A model generated the notes under the pieces. The model did no database searches. It was not told where the DNA came from and was given only the letters and a program-made list of their open reading frames with translations. Position numbers and translations under genes: made by a program. A stretch of DNA of 64,000 nt, from the NCBI RefSeq assembly GCF_000425945.1, contig NZ_AUEK01000010.1, forward strand, positions 62,001-126,000, given 5' to 3'. The DNA comes from Candidatus Solirubrobacter pratensis. Its GTDB lineage: Bacteria > Actinomycetota > Thermoleophilia > Solirubrobacterales > Solirubrobacteraceae. Positions 16,718 through 24,682 of this stretch are shown here, in pieces; the stretch's first letter is position 1; each line of letters opens with the position of its first letter.

Positions 16718-18181
16718 ATGTCCGCCACCTCGAGGCGTACGAGGACGGTGCCGGGGCCGCTTCCGCCCACCGCGCTGCGCGGCCTGCTGGACGCCACGCC
16801 GGCCGCCGTGGGCTGCTTCGACGCCGCCCTGCGGACGGTCTATGCGAACACGGCGTTCACGATGGCGACCGGCCTGCAGGCCGGCAGCGTCGTCGACGAC
16901 GACCAGCGCGACCTGGCGCCGGCGCTCAAGGAGATGGTGGCGGGGTCCTCCGCGCCCCGCCGCGTGCGGCTCGGCCGCGCGCGGATGCCGGTCTCGGGCA
17001 CGCTCTTCCGGCTCGACGACGCCTACATCGGCATGGTGCTCGACGCCGGAGCCCACGAGGCGCTCGCGGCGCTGGCCGACGAGCAGTCGGCGTTGCGGCG
17101 CGTCGCCGTGCTGGTCGCCGCGGGCTCAGAGCCGGAGGAGATCTTCACCGCCGTCGCGGAGGAGGTCGGGCGCCTGCTCGGCGGCAAGTCGGCCGCGACG
17201 ATCCGCTACGACGGCGACCTCGCGTGGACGGTGGGGCGATGGAGCGAGGGCGAGACGCGCGGCTTCGCCGTCGGGACCGCCGTCCCGCTGGCCGACAGCG
17301 AGGGGCTGACGGCGATCGTCGCGCGCACGGGCGAGCCGGCGCGGATCGACGACTACGCCGGCGTCAAGGGGCACGCCGCCGAGCTGATGCGCCAGAACGG
17401 CTACCGCAGCGCGGTCGCGGCGCCGGTCGTGGCGGGTGGGCGGACGTGGGGCCTCGTGCTCGTCGCGTCCTCGACGGGCTCGCTCGGCCAGGACGCCGAG
17501 CGCCGCCTTGCGGGCTTCACCGAGCTGCTCGCGCTCGCGCTGGAGAGCGCCGAGACGCGCACGCAGCTCAACGCCTCGCGCGTCCGCATCCTCGAGGCCG
17601 GGATCGCGGAGCGGCGCCGCCTGGAGCGCAACCTGCACGACGGCGCGCAGCAGCGGCTCGTCGCGCTGGCGGTCCAGCTGCGCGTGCTGCAGAAGCGCGT
17701 CGAGGACCCGGAGCTGGCGCGCACGCTGCTGAGCGCCGCGTCGGAGGAGCTCGAGCAGGCACTCGGCGAGCTGCGCGAGCTCGCCCGCGGCCTGCATCCC
17801 GCGGTCCTCGCGGACCGCGGCCTCGCGCCCGCGCTGGAGACGCTCGCGTCGCGCTCGCCGCTGCCGGTGATCGTCGAGGGCGTGCCACAGGAGCGGCTGG
17901 CCATGGCGCTCGAGGCCGCCGTCTACTTCGTCGTCGCCGAGAGCCTCACCAACACCGTCAAGCACGCGGAGGCAACCGAGGTGCATGTGCAGATGGCATG
18001 CACGAGCGGCGAGGTGATCGTGGAGATCGCCGACAACGGCCACGGCGGCGCCGATCCCGCGGGCGGGTCGGGCTTGCGCGGGCTCGCAGATCGCGTCGAG
18101 GCGCTCGGGGGAAGGCTCGCGGTCGAGTCGAGCCCGGGCAGCGGGAGCGTCGTGCGCGCGCAGCTGCCGCTGTCGGAATGA
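16718..18181 (+). CDS. PAS-GAF sensor histidine kinase (NarL/HisKA_3 family)
   Basis: Domains in order: a PAS-like region (about 18-110; LLDATPAAVGCFDAALRTVYAN), a GAF domain (about 125-280; YRSAVAAPVVAGGRTWGLVLV), phosphoacceptor RRLERNLHDGAQQR with His307, the ELARGLHPAVLADRGL helix, and HATPase_c (ESLTNTVKHAEA, DNGHGGAD, GSGLRGLADR). The 487-residue protein has no membrane segment. It closely resembles the kinase at 13964 in its catalytic half but adds a PAS domain. No response regulator follows. Confidence 0.88.
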   Translation: MSATSRRTRTVPGPLPPTALRGLLDATPAAVGCFDAALRTVYANTAFTMATGLQAGSVVDDDQRDLAPALKEMVAGSSAPRRVRLGRARMPVSGTLFRLDDAYIGMVLDAGAHEALAALADEQSALRRVAVLVAAGSEPEEIFTAVAEEVGRLLGGKSAATIRYDGDLAWTVGRWSEGETRGFAVGTAVPLADSEGLTAIVARTGEPARIDDYAGVKGHAAELMRQNGYRSAVAAPVVAGGRTWGLVLVASSTGSLGQDAERRLAGFTELLALALESAETRTQLNASRVRILEAGIAERRRLERNLHDGAQQRLVALAVQLRVLQKRVEDPELARTLLSAASEELEQALGELRELARGLHPAVLADRGLAPALETLASRSPLPVIVEGVPQERLAMALEAAVYFVVAESLTNTVKHAEATEVHVQMACTSGEVIVEIADNGHGGADPAGGSGLRGLADRVEALGGRLAVESSPGSGSVVRAQLPLSE

Positions 18182-18217
18182 CGCCCATTGCGGGGTGTGC
18201 TGACATCCGCGGTTGCG

Positions 18218-18240
18218 GGATTCGCGCATTCGCGCAATCC
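18218..18240 (+). terminator. Hairpin after histidine kinase gene
   Basis: GGATTCGCGC and GCGCAATCC pair over nine bases with one bulged C and a loop of four (18228-18231), 37 bases after the kinase stop. No U-tract follows, so termination is only likely. Confidence 0.4.
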
Positions 18241-18364
18241 TGTGCGCATCGACACGAGCGATCCGCCGGACAGTCTAAGGACATCGTCCACTTGCGGCGG
18301 GATAACCGCTTGAACCTGGCTCTACAGCCTGGCGGCCGTTAGGCCCCCATATTGAACGGAGGCA

Positions 18365-18390
18365 GCCCGGGTGGGTGACAGCACCCGGGC
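18365..18390 (-). terminator. Hairpin terminator downstream of the substrate-binding lipoprotein
   Basis: GCCCGGGTG (18365-18373) and CACCCGGGC (18382-18390) form a perfect 9-bp stem with an 8-nt loop, 12 bases beyond the stop of the minus-strand gene. It can also insulate the plus-strand kinase. Confidence 0.6.
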
Positions 18391-18401
18391 GCCCCGCACG
18401 C

Positions 18402-19337
18402 TCAGCGCAGGGTGAAGTCGAAGCTCTTCGCGACGTCGGGCCGCTGCTTCACGAGCCCGATGCCGGCGTCGAAGTCCGCCCAGCGGTCGAGCACGCCCCG
18501 GTCGAGCTCGAGGCCCGGCGCGAACACGGGCAGCACCGCGTCGAGCTGGGCGCGCACGAGCGCGGTGTCCTTGGTCTCGGCGGCACGGGCGATCATCGAG
18601 ACTGCTCCGCCCGGGTCGCGGCGCGTGGCGTCGAGCCCGCCGGCGATCGCCGCGAGCGCGCCCTTGATGCGATCGCGGTGCTTCTTCAGCGTCGCGCCCG
18701 AGGTGATCAGCACCACCTCGGGATACGGCGGCGCGCCGTAGTCCTCGACGCGGAACTCCTTCACGTCCAGGCCCGAGCGCTTGAGCGCGACGCCCTCGGC
18801 GTTCCAGAACGCGGGCACCGCGTCGACGCGCTTGGTCAGCAGCCGGCTGACGGCGGCGAAGCCGATCGTGACCTGCCTGATCTTGGAGACGTCCCCGCCG
18901 TCGTGCTCGACGATCGCCTTCAGGAACGCCGGATCCGACGGCAGGCCGGAGACGCCGACCGTCTTGCCCGCGAGCGCCCGCGGGCGGGAGATGCCCGGCT
19001 GCGCGACGAGCGCGGCCAGCGGCTTGCCGACCAGCGCCGCGACGCCGACGACGTCGACACCCTGCTGGCGCGCGATCGCGAGGTCGTGGATGTCGGCGAC
19101 GCCGAGATCCACCTTCCCGCTCGCGACGAGCTTGAGCGAATCCGGCCCGGAGCCCGGCTTGCGGATCCGGAGGCTGATGCCGTGCGACGGCGCCTTCGCC
19201 GCCTCGTAGATCGGGGCGTGGACGGGATTGGGAGTGAAGTCGAGCGCGATCGTGACCGGCTGCGCGCCCGGGGAGGCGGAGTCCGAGCCGCAGGCGGCCG
19301 CGAGGAGCGCGAGGATGGCGACGACGACCAGACGCAT
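18402..19337 (-). CDS. NMT1/THI5-like ABC substrate-binding lipoprotein
   Basis: The N-terminus MRLVVVAILALLAAACGSDS is a lipoprotein signal with lipobox AAAC (Cys16). The mature part has the NMT1/THI5-like pattern: VTIALDFTPNPVHAPIYEA, then LVASGKVDLGVADIHDLAIAR, ALAGKTVGVSGLPSDPAFLKAIV and AFWNAEGVALKR. Family members bind pyrimidine precursors of thiamine, sulfonates, nitrate or other small aromatic ligands. No permease or ATPase gene is adjacent, so the transporter partners lie elsewhere. It is transcribed away from the queuosine-salvage gene at 19364, with only a 26-bp gap; a ligand linked to queuine is a speculation worth testing. Confidence 0.83.
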   Translation of the reverse strand: MRLVVVAILALLAAACGSDSASPGAQPVTIALDFTPNPVHAPIYEAAKAPSHGISLRIRKPGSGPDSLKLVASGKVDLGVADIHDLAIARQQGVDVVGVAALVGKPLAALVAQPGISRPRALAGKTVGVSGLPSDPAFLKAIVEHDGGDVSKIRQVTIGFAAVSRLLTKRVDAVPAFWNAEGVALKRSGLDVKEFRVEDYGAPPYPEVVLITSGATLKKHRDRIKGALAAIAGGLDATRRDPGGAVSMIARAAETKDTALVRAQLDAVLPVFAPGLELDRGVLDRWADFDAGIGLVKQRPDVAKSFDFTLR

Positions 19338-19363
19338 GCGGGCAGCACCGTAGCCTGTCCGCC

Positions 19364-20203
19364 GTGCCGGGCTTGTGCGAAAGCGTGCGTCGCCATTGCG
19401 CGGCCGTGGCCGGGTCGGCCCGCGACGTGACGATCGACCCGTCCGTCGAGGTCGCCGCCGGGGGCGTCAGCGGGCTCGACGCCGCGCTGCACTTCCTCGA
19501 AGGCGAGCCGGAGGACGTGGCGCGCTACGTGCTGATCCTCGACGCGATCAACTTCGGCTCCGGCTGGTTCGCCGCGCTCGGCACCGACACCAACGCGCTG
19601 ACCGAGCGGCTGACCGCGCACACGCGCGCCCGCGGCGCTCCTTGGAGTGCGTTCGAGCTGCGCGCGCTGACTCCGGCGGACGTCGGCGCGGCGCTCGGGC
19701 TCGACCCGGCGTACGAGCTCACGCGCCTGTACGCCGAGGGGCTGGTCCAGCTCGGGTTCTGGCTGGGCGAGCGCAGCGTGATGTCGCGCCTCGGCGACTC
19801 CGCGGAGGCGCTCGCGGAGGATCTCGCCGCGATGCCGTTCCTCGCCGACCGCGGCTTCTACAAGCGCGCCCAGATCGCGGCCCACGACCTGCACCTCGCC
19901 GGCGTCGTCAGCTTTCCCGACATCGGCCGGCTGACGGTCTTCGCGGACAACCTCGTCCCGCACGTCCTGCGCTCGGAGGGCGTCCTGCGCTACTCGGACG
20001 AGCTCGCCGCGCTCGTCGACGAGGGCGTCGAGCTGCCGGCCGGCAGCCGCTACGAGCAGGAGATCCGCGCGTGCGGCGTGCACGCGTGCGAGCTGATCGC
20101 GCGGCGGCTGGAGGTCGCACCGGCGCTGCTCGACAACTGGCTCTGGAACCGCGGGCTCGAGCTGCCCGGCCGGCCGCACGTCACGCGCACGACGTTCTAT
20201 TGA
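19364..20203 (+). CDS. Queuosine salvage protein (DUF2419 / Qng1-type queuosine-nucleotide glycosylase)
   Basis: The diagnostic family blocks are present: LILDAINFGSGWFAAL (about 58-73), DRGFYKRAQIAAHDLHLAG, FPDIGRLTVFADNLVPHVLR (about 185-204), YEQEIRACGVHACELI and the C-terminal LDNWLWNRG with RTTFY. Characterised members release queuine from queuosine 5'-phosphate, letting the cell recycle the modified base. The Asp in DIGRLTVFADN is the catalytic-site candidate. GTG at 19364 is the only suitable start. The 279 residues are normal for bacterial members. The 3' end overlaps the convergent FMN-binding gene by seven bases. Confidence 0.85.
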   Translation: MPGLCESVRRHCAAVAGSARDVTIDPSVEVAAGGVSGLDAALHFLEGEPEDVARYVLILDAINFGSGWFAALGTDTNALTERLTAHTRARGAPWSAFELRALTPADVGAALGLDPAYELTRLYAEGLVQLGFWLGERSVMSRLGDSAEALAEDLAAMPFLADRGFYKRAQIAAHDLHLAGVVSFPDIGRLTVFADNLVPHVLRSEGVLRYSDELAALVDEGVELPAGSRYEQEIRACGVHACELIARRLEVAPALLDNWLWNRGLELPGRPHVTRTTFY

Positions 20204-20589
20204 GCGGCGCGCGCCTTGTCGATCGCCGCCTGAAGCGAGTCCTTGTAGCTCTCGCTCGTGTAGGTCGCGCCGGAGACCACGTCGAACCTGGCGCTGCCCG
20301 CGGCGAGCGCCCGCCGGCGCAGGATCGGCTCCGCGCGGGCGTTGAGCGCCTGCGTGTGCGCGCCAGCGCCGGTCAGGATCAGCGTGCGGACGTCGGCGAG
20401 CCTGCCGTGCCTCATCACGACGCCGACCTGGATCGCCGAGAAGGGCGTCGTGAAGATCGGGCCGGCGACGACGTCGCCCGGTGCCTTCGCGGCCGGGCGC
20501 TTCGGCGGCGCCGGCGGGTGCGTCTCGTAGCGCGCCAGCCAGATCACGGCGGCGGCGGTCACGACCAGCGCGGCGATCGCGCGGCGCAT
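20197..20589 (-). CDS. Membrane-anchored FMN-binding domain protein
   Basis: A single N-terminal hydrophobic helix (AIAALVVTAAAVIWLA) anchors a domain of about 90 residues of the FMN_bind type: DVVAGPIFTTPFSAIQVGVVMRHGRL, and the flavinylation-type motif VVSGATYTSESYKDSL, in which a Thr of SGATYTS would carry FMN covalently through an ApbE enzyme. At 130 residues it is a minimal electron carrier facing outside. Its ATG overlaps the stop of the upstream ferric-reductase gene (ATGA), so both are made together and very likely exchange electrons. No apbE gene is visible in the window. Confidence 0.85.
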   Translation of the reverse strand: MRRAIAALVVTAAAVIWLARYETHPPAPPKRPAAKAPGDVVAGPIFTTPFSAIQVGVVMRHGRLADVRTLILTGAGAHTQALNARAEPILRRRALAAGSARFDVVSGATYTSESYKDSLQAAIDKARAAQ

Positions 20590-21779
20590 CAGAGCGCGAA
20601 CCGCTCCGTGACGATCCGCCGCACGCCCGCCGCACGCAGGCGCGCGCGCATCGCGTCGACCATCTCCGGCGGGCCGCAGACGTAGACGTCGCGCTCGGCG
20701 ATGTCGGGGACGAGCGCGAGCAGCCCGTCGCGGTCGCCGCCGACGACATAGTGGACGGAGAAGCCGCGCGCGGCAGCCAGCGCGTCGAGCTCGTCGCGCA
20801 GGATCACGTCCTCGGCGCGCGGCGCGCGGTAGACGACGACCAGGTCGCCCGGCATCTCCTCCAGCAGCGCGCGGATCGGCGTGATGCCGGCGCCGCCGGC
20901 GATCAGCGCCGCCCTCGGGCGGCGCCGTGCCGCCCTCGTGAACCCGCCGAACGGCCCGTCGGCGAGCACGCGCGTGCCGGGGCGCAGGTCGCGCAGGCCG
21001 CGGCTGTGGTCGCCCACGCCCTTGACGGTGATGCGCGCACCGTGCCCGTCCGGCGTCGCCGACAGCGAGAACGGATGCGCCTCGAACCAGCGCCCGCGGG
21101 TGAGGAAGCGCCAGCGGAAGAACTGGCCGGGGCGCGCGCGCAGCCGCCCCGCCAGCTCGATGTTGACCACGCCCGGTCCGGCGTCGACCACGCGCTCGAC
21201 GCGCAGCGGACGCGCCCGCGCGTAGCGCCAGACGATCGCGGCGAGCGTCACCCCGTAGAGCGCGTACCAGTACGTCCGGGCCACGGAGTCGCCCACGAAC
21301 TCGGTGCCGGTCGCGAGCTGGTGGCTGAACGCGAGCACGATCGCCAGGTAGGTGTACAGGTGGATGAAGTACCACGTCTCGTAGCGCAGCCGGCGCCGCA
21401 GCGCGGAGGCGATCACGACCCCGATCAGGATCGCCAGCCCCGCCGTCGCCGTGATCACGCCCGGGAACTCCTCGATCAGCCGCCGCGCCTGCGCGAGGAG
21501 CCCGCTGTCGTCGGACCTGGCGTAGCCGGTGGTGATCAGCACGGTGTGGGCGATCAGCAGCCACAGGACCGCGTGGCCCGCCCAGCGATGCCACGCGGAC
21601 GTCCGCGGCCCGCGCGCCAGCACCAGCAGCTCGACGAGCGAGAGGTAGGCGCCGAGCAGGCCGGTGAGCCGGCCCAGGCTCGTCAGCGGCTCATCGTGCA
21701 GCCCACCGCCGTGCAGCCACAGCGCCACCACGGCCACGGCGTTCGCGAACCCGAGCAGCGCGAGCATCCGTGGCACCAT
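20589..21779 (-). CDS. Ferric-reductase-type transmembrane ferredoxin reductase
   Basis: The N-terminal 190 residues give about six membrane helices with haem-ligand-type histidines (TSAWHRWAGHAVLWLLIAHTVL, FIHLYTYLAIVLAFSHQ), as in ferric-reductase-like domains. The rest is a cytosolic FAD/NAD(P)H module: PGQFFRWRFL and EAHPFSLSATP (FAD), IAGGAGITPIRALLEEM (pyridine nucleotide) and DVYVCGPPEMVDAMRARL. Length 396 is normal. It probably moves electrons from NAD(P)H across the membrane; the overlapping FMN-binding protein is the natural acceptor. Confidence 0.87.
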   Translation of the reverse strand: MVPRMLALLGFANAVAVVALWLHGGGLHDEPLTSLGRLTGLLGAYLSLVELLVLARGPRTSAWHRWAGHAVLWLLIAHTVLITTGYARSDDSGLLAQARRLIEEFPGVITATAGLAILIGVVIASALRRRLRYETWYFIHLYTYLAIVLAFSHQLATGTEFVGDSVARTYWYALYGVTLAAIVWRYARARPLRVERVVDAGPGVVNIELAGRLRARPGQFFRWRFLTRGRWFEAHPFSLSATPDGHGARITVKGVGDHSRGLRDLRPGTRVLADGPFGGFTRAARRRPRAALIAGGAGITPIRALLEEMPGDLVVVYRAPRAEDVILRDELDALAAARGFSVHYVVGGDRDGLLALVPDIAERDVYVCGPPEMVDAMRARLRAAGVRRIVTERFAL

Positions 21780-21852
21780 CGGGCGGATCTTAGGCGGCTC
21801 TTAGCCGCTGCTGAACGTGCCTTGCGATGGTCGCGGCTACGTTGGGGCCGCG

Positions 21853-22836
21853 ATGCAGACTTCCCTCCGCGTCGTGATCATCGGCGCTTCGGCGGCCCTT
21901 TCCTTCCCTGGGGCCGCCGAAGCGGCCGCCTTCCGCGATCGCGTGATCTCCAGGGCCGGGCCGACCGCCCGCGCGGCGCAGATCCAGGGCGTGACCAAGC
22001 GCTGGCCGGCGGCCGAGACGACGATCCCCGTCACCGTCGCGAGCAGCTTCAAGGGCGATCCCAACGTCGCGGGCACGTACGCGGCGTTCATCGGCACGCT
22101 CCCGCACGGGTCGGAGATCGACAGCCTCAAGCTCGCCGTCGTGCCGGCGGCGGAGATCAACGGCGACTGCGGCGGCCAGGACGGCGACGGCATCCTGGCC
22201 TGTTACTCGGGCGACGACCAGACGATGATCATCCCCGGCGATCCGCCGCCGGACTCGACGGTCTCGGTCGACTACGTGATCGCGCACGAGTACGGGCACC
22301 ACATCGCGCGCCATCGCTCCAACGCGCCGCTGTCGGCGCTCGACTTCGGCCCCAAGCGGTGGTCCTCGTACGAGCTCGTGTGCGACAAGGCCGACGACAA
22401 CAAGGTCATGCCCGGCGACGAGGGGCAGAACTACGCCTACAACCCCGGCGAGGCGTGGGCGGAGACCTACGCGCGGCTGGTCTTCCCCGAGCAGGCGTGG
22501 CGGCTCGCCCCGGTGCTCGCACCGGACAAGGGGGCCTACCTCGCGGCCGCGGCAGACGTGTTCCAGCCCTGGACGCGGCGCACCAGCACGACGCTCAGCG
22601 GGAGCGGCACGAAGACGTTCAGGCTGCCGGTCACGCTCGACGGCGCCTTCACGCTGCAGGCCTCGCGCACGCCGGCGCAGATCGTCGTCAAGTCGGGCTC
22701 CCAGCTCGCGGAGCGCGCCGTCGGGCGCAAGCGCATCCACTACTCGATCGCCTGCCGCGACAAGGGCACGGAGACCCTGCGGATCACGGTCAAGGCCACC
22801 GGCAGGTACACGCTGAAGGCGACCTACGCCGGCTGA
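21853..22836 (+). CDS. Secreted putative zinc metalloprotease with C-terminal beta domain
   Basis: ATG at 21853 gives a signal peptide (MQTSLRVVIIGASAALSFPGAAEA). Residues about 140-165 hold the zinc motif HEYGHH (YVIAHEYGHHIARHRS), and GEAWAETYARLVFP some 60 residues on supplies a plausible third ligand Glu. Between them lie paired cysteines (GDCGGQDGDGILACY, LVCDKADD). The last 90 residues are a beta-rich, pre-peptidase-like domain (TFRLPVTLDGAFTLQASRTP). No named peptidase family fits with certainty. Likely an extracellular protease. Confidence 0.7.
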   Translation: MQTSLRVVIIGASAALSFPGAAEAAAFRDRVISRAGPTARAAQIQGVTKRWPAAETTIPVTVASSFKGDPNVAGTYAAFIGTLPHGSEIDSLKLAVVPAAEINGDCGGQDGDGILACYSGDDQTMIIPGDPPPDSTVSVDYVIAHEYGHHIARHRSNAPLSALDFGPKRWSSYELVCDKADDNKVMPGDEGQNYAYNPGEAWAETYARLVFPEQAWRLAPVLAPDKGAYLAAAADVFQPWTRRTSTTLSGSGTKTFRLPVTLDGAFTLQASRTPAQIVVKSGSQLAERAVGRKRIHYSIACRDKGTETLRITVKATGRYTLKATYAG

Positions 22837-22938
22837 TCCGCCGGCGGGGTGACTCACTCCACTCTCCGGGGTGATGAGGCGAGCGGCCGCGCGGACTTAG
22901 TGTTCGACTCGACCCGCCCGACCGCACGGAGGCCCCTG

Positions 22939-23088
22939 ATGATCCACTCAATCCATCCCGCCGTCGCCCGCGCCCAGGCCGCGGAGATCGCTCTGTCCGC
23001 CGGCCGGCAGCCCCACGTCCCGCCGGCGCGACGCACCGACGGCCCTCGCGCCGAGGGGCGTTTCAGCCGGCTGGCAAGGCGTCGATGA
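22939..23088 (+). CDS. Small 49-aa basic protein
   Basis: ATG at 22939 has a strong GGAGG seven bases upstream (22928-22932), which is the main evidence that it is real. The protein begins MIHSIHPAVARAQAAEIALS and ends FSRLARRR; it is rich in Arg and Ala with no known domain. It shares its style (Met-Ile start, AVAR motif) with the 59-aa leader at 1669. Its 3' end overlaps the convergent cupin gene by 26 bases. Function unknown. Confidence 0.5.
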   Translation: MIHSIHPAVARAQAAEIALSAGRQPHVPPARRTDGPRAEGRFSRLARRR

Positions 23089-23392
23089 GGAACAGCCGCG
23101 CGGGCTCTGCGCCCTCGTTGCGCCCGCGGTGGCGGGGCGTCTCGGGGAGCGCGAAGGCGTCGCCCGCCGCGAGCACGAGCGGTTCCCGCCCGTCTTCGAA
23201 GCTGTAGGTGAGCGTGCCGCTCACCACGAACCCGGCGTGGGGGGTGTCGCACCATTCGACCCGTCCCGACCCGGGCGAGTACTCGACCACGGCCCAGCGC
23301 GTTCCGGCGACGTCGACCTCACGATCGAGCACGCCCGGGTCGTGCGCCGCCGGCTCCGCCGTCGAGAAGTCGATCGCGCGCGGCTCGGTCAT
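23063..23392 (-). CDS. Single-domain cupin protein
   Basis: The 109-residue protein shows the two cupin motifs: HAGFVVSGTLTYSFEDG (first, with only one His) and LAAGDAFALPETPRHRGRNEG (second, with a His). With few metal ligands it may bind metal weakly or act as a small-ligand-binding protein. ATG at 23392 overlaps the stop of the upstream small membrane protein (ATGA), so they form a two-gene unit. Confidence 0.75.
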   Translation of the reverse strand: MTEPRAIDFSTAEPAAHDPGVLDREVDVAGTRWAVVEYSPGSGRVEWCDTPHAGFVVSGTLTYSFEDGREPLVLAAGDAFALPETPRHRGRNEGAEPARLFLIDALPAG

Positions 23393-23574
23393 GGCCGGAT
23401 CTCGCGCTCCGCGGCGTCCTGTGCGACACGGCGTGCGTAGTCCTCGAGCGCTTCCTCGCGGGCGCGCCGCGGGTGGGGATGCGTGCGCGCCCATGCGATC
23501 ACGCAGAGGCAGACGACGATCACCACGAGCGAGACGGCGGTGACGACGGCGTCGGCGGTGCCGATCAACAGCAT
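23389..23574 (-). CDS. Small 61-aa single-pass membrane protein
   Basis: The N-terminal hydrophobic helix TADAVVTAVSLVVIVVCLCVIAW (about 6-28) is followed by a positively charged, helical tail (RRAREEALEDYARRVAQDAAE). It is translationally coupled to the downstream cupin gene. No family is recognised; topology with the charged tail inside is likely. Confidence 0.55.
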   Translation of the reverse strand: MLLIGTADAVVTAVSLVVIVVCLCVIAWARTHPHPRRAREEALEDYARRVAQDAAEREIRP

Positions 23575-23808
23575 CTGCTCAGCATGACGGAACGTCGCGC
23601 TAGTGGGGATCGCGTCGCGCCGCTGGTCGTCGCGTGGTGCTCGCCGTCCAACGACCAGCGGAGTGCGACGGCCGCGACGAGCGCCTGCGAGCGCGTCCAC
23701 AGCTCGGATGCAAGCCGGTCGTTCCGTGCGGCCGGACTCGGCTGTACGCCGGACGGCGTCTGCGGCTGCCCATGCGACCAACCCCCCAGCGCCTCCGGAT
23801 GCGGGGCC

Positions 23809-24471
23809 TCACGGCAGGACGTCGTCGAGCGTCGCCTCGAAGCGCCCACCCGTCTCCTCGAGCCCGCCCTCGATGTGCAGCCGCGCCGGGCCGTTCTCGG
23901 TCCACAGGTCGAGGAAGTAGGTCCAGCCCTCGTCGCCCGGATCGTCGGCCTTGGTGATCGCCTCGACCCGATACACCTCGCGCGGCGGCAGCACGAGCGC
24001 CTCCGGGCAGTCGTCCTCGACGCGGCGGCGCAGGTCCTCGACCTCGAGCCGGTTGCGGGACACCTCGCGCAGCTCCTCGTAGTCGCCGTCCACGACGAGC
24101 TCGACGATGTCCTCCAGTACCCGGTACATCGGCTCGGGCAACAGCTCGAGCCCGTCGCCGATCGCTGTCGGCCGTCGCAGCACGTAGCCCGGCGTCAACC
24201 CCAGCCGGTTGTAGAAGTAGTCCTCGCACGCAGCGCGCGCCTGGCGCCGGACGCCCCGGTTCACCTCGGCGGCGCTGAGCCCGAAGATCCCCGCGTCGAT
24301 CGCTTCCTCGAGGGTCCCGTGGCGGCGGGTCAGCTGCGCGGTGACCGCGCGGCCATGCTCGGTGTCGCGCGCCACCGACGACCCGTGCATCAGCATCGAC
24401 GGGGCCTCGTGGCGGTCGTAGCCGGGGCAGGCCCGCGCCGCGGAGTGAAGGACGATGAGGTGATCTCCCAC
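23809..24471 (-). CDS. Hypothetical protein with DUF7668-like C-terminal part
   Basis: The protein (220 residues from GTG 24471; a GTG at 24501 is also possible) is acidic and largely helical in the middle (LEEAIDAGIFGLSAAEVNRGVRRQARAACEDYFYN). It ends in a compact domain, VYRVEAITKADDPGDEGWTYFLDLWTENGPARLHIEG, that resembles DUF7668-type immunity-like domains; this match is from memory and tentative. No catalytic motif is visible. The gene stands alone. The 234 bases between it and the next gene (23575-23808) show nothing I can name. Confidence 0.55.
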   Translation of the reverse strand: MGDHLIVLHSAARACPGYDRHEAPSMLMHGSSVARDTEHGRAVTAQLTRRHGTLEEAIDAGIFGLSAAEVNRGVRRQARAACEDYFYNRLGLTPGYVLRRPTAIGDGLELLPEPMYRVLEDIVELVVDGDYEELREVSRNRLEVEDLRRRVEDDCPEALVLPPREVYRVEAITKADDPGDEGWTYFLDLWTENGPARLHIEGGLEETGGRFEATLDDVLP

Positions 24472-24530
24472 GGCGGTGCATCCTACGAACGCCGGGCGCA
24501 CGCGCTACGCTGCTTGTGTCAGACAGCGAA

Positions 24531-24682
24531 GGCAACCAGAGGGCGAGACCTTCTCATGAACGTCCCCTTGCCAGCGAAAGCCGCCTGATCTTCTGATGGC
24601 CGAGAGTCCACCCACGGGTGGGCTTTCCGCGTTTAACGGCCGGTGATGCGGGGCGAGACGTGGGGGCAACCGCAGGGCGAGA
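24531..24682. repeat. Two-copy degenerate direct repeat
   Basis: GGCAACCAGAGGGCGAGA at 24531-24548 and GGCAACCGCAGGGCGAGA at 24665-24682 differ at two adjacent positions and are 134 bases apart. Both copies are followed by a TGAACGTC element (24557 and about 24722), suggesting an old tandem duplication. Confidence 0.45.
24602..24627 (+). ncRNA. Strong stem-loop, possible RNA element or terminator
   Basis: An 11-bp stem (with two G-T pairs) closes on the loop CACG: GAGAGTCCACC pairs with GGTGGGCTTTC. No protein-coding gene ends here, so it may belong to a non-coding transcript in this gap. Confidence 0.3.

Noticed and set aside
23575..23808. Coding gene in the gap before the small membrane protein
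   Set aside because: Frames here are Arg/Ser-rich continuations of antisense reading and have no ribosome site or domain.
24531..24630. Riboswitch, hammerhead ribozyme or tmRNA in the 24.5 kb gap
   Set aside because: Fragments such as CTGATG and GCGAAAGCC recall ribozyme or tmRNA parts, but order and pairing do not fit any of these families.
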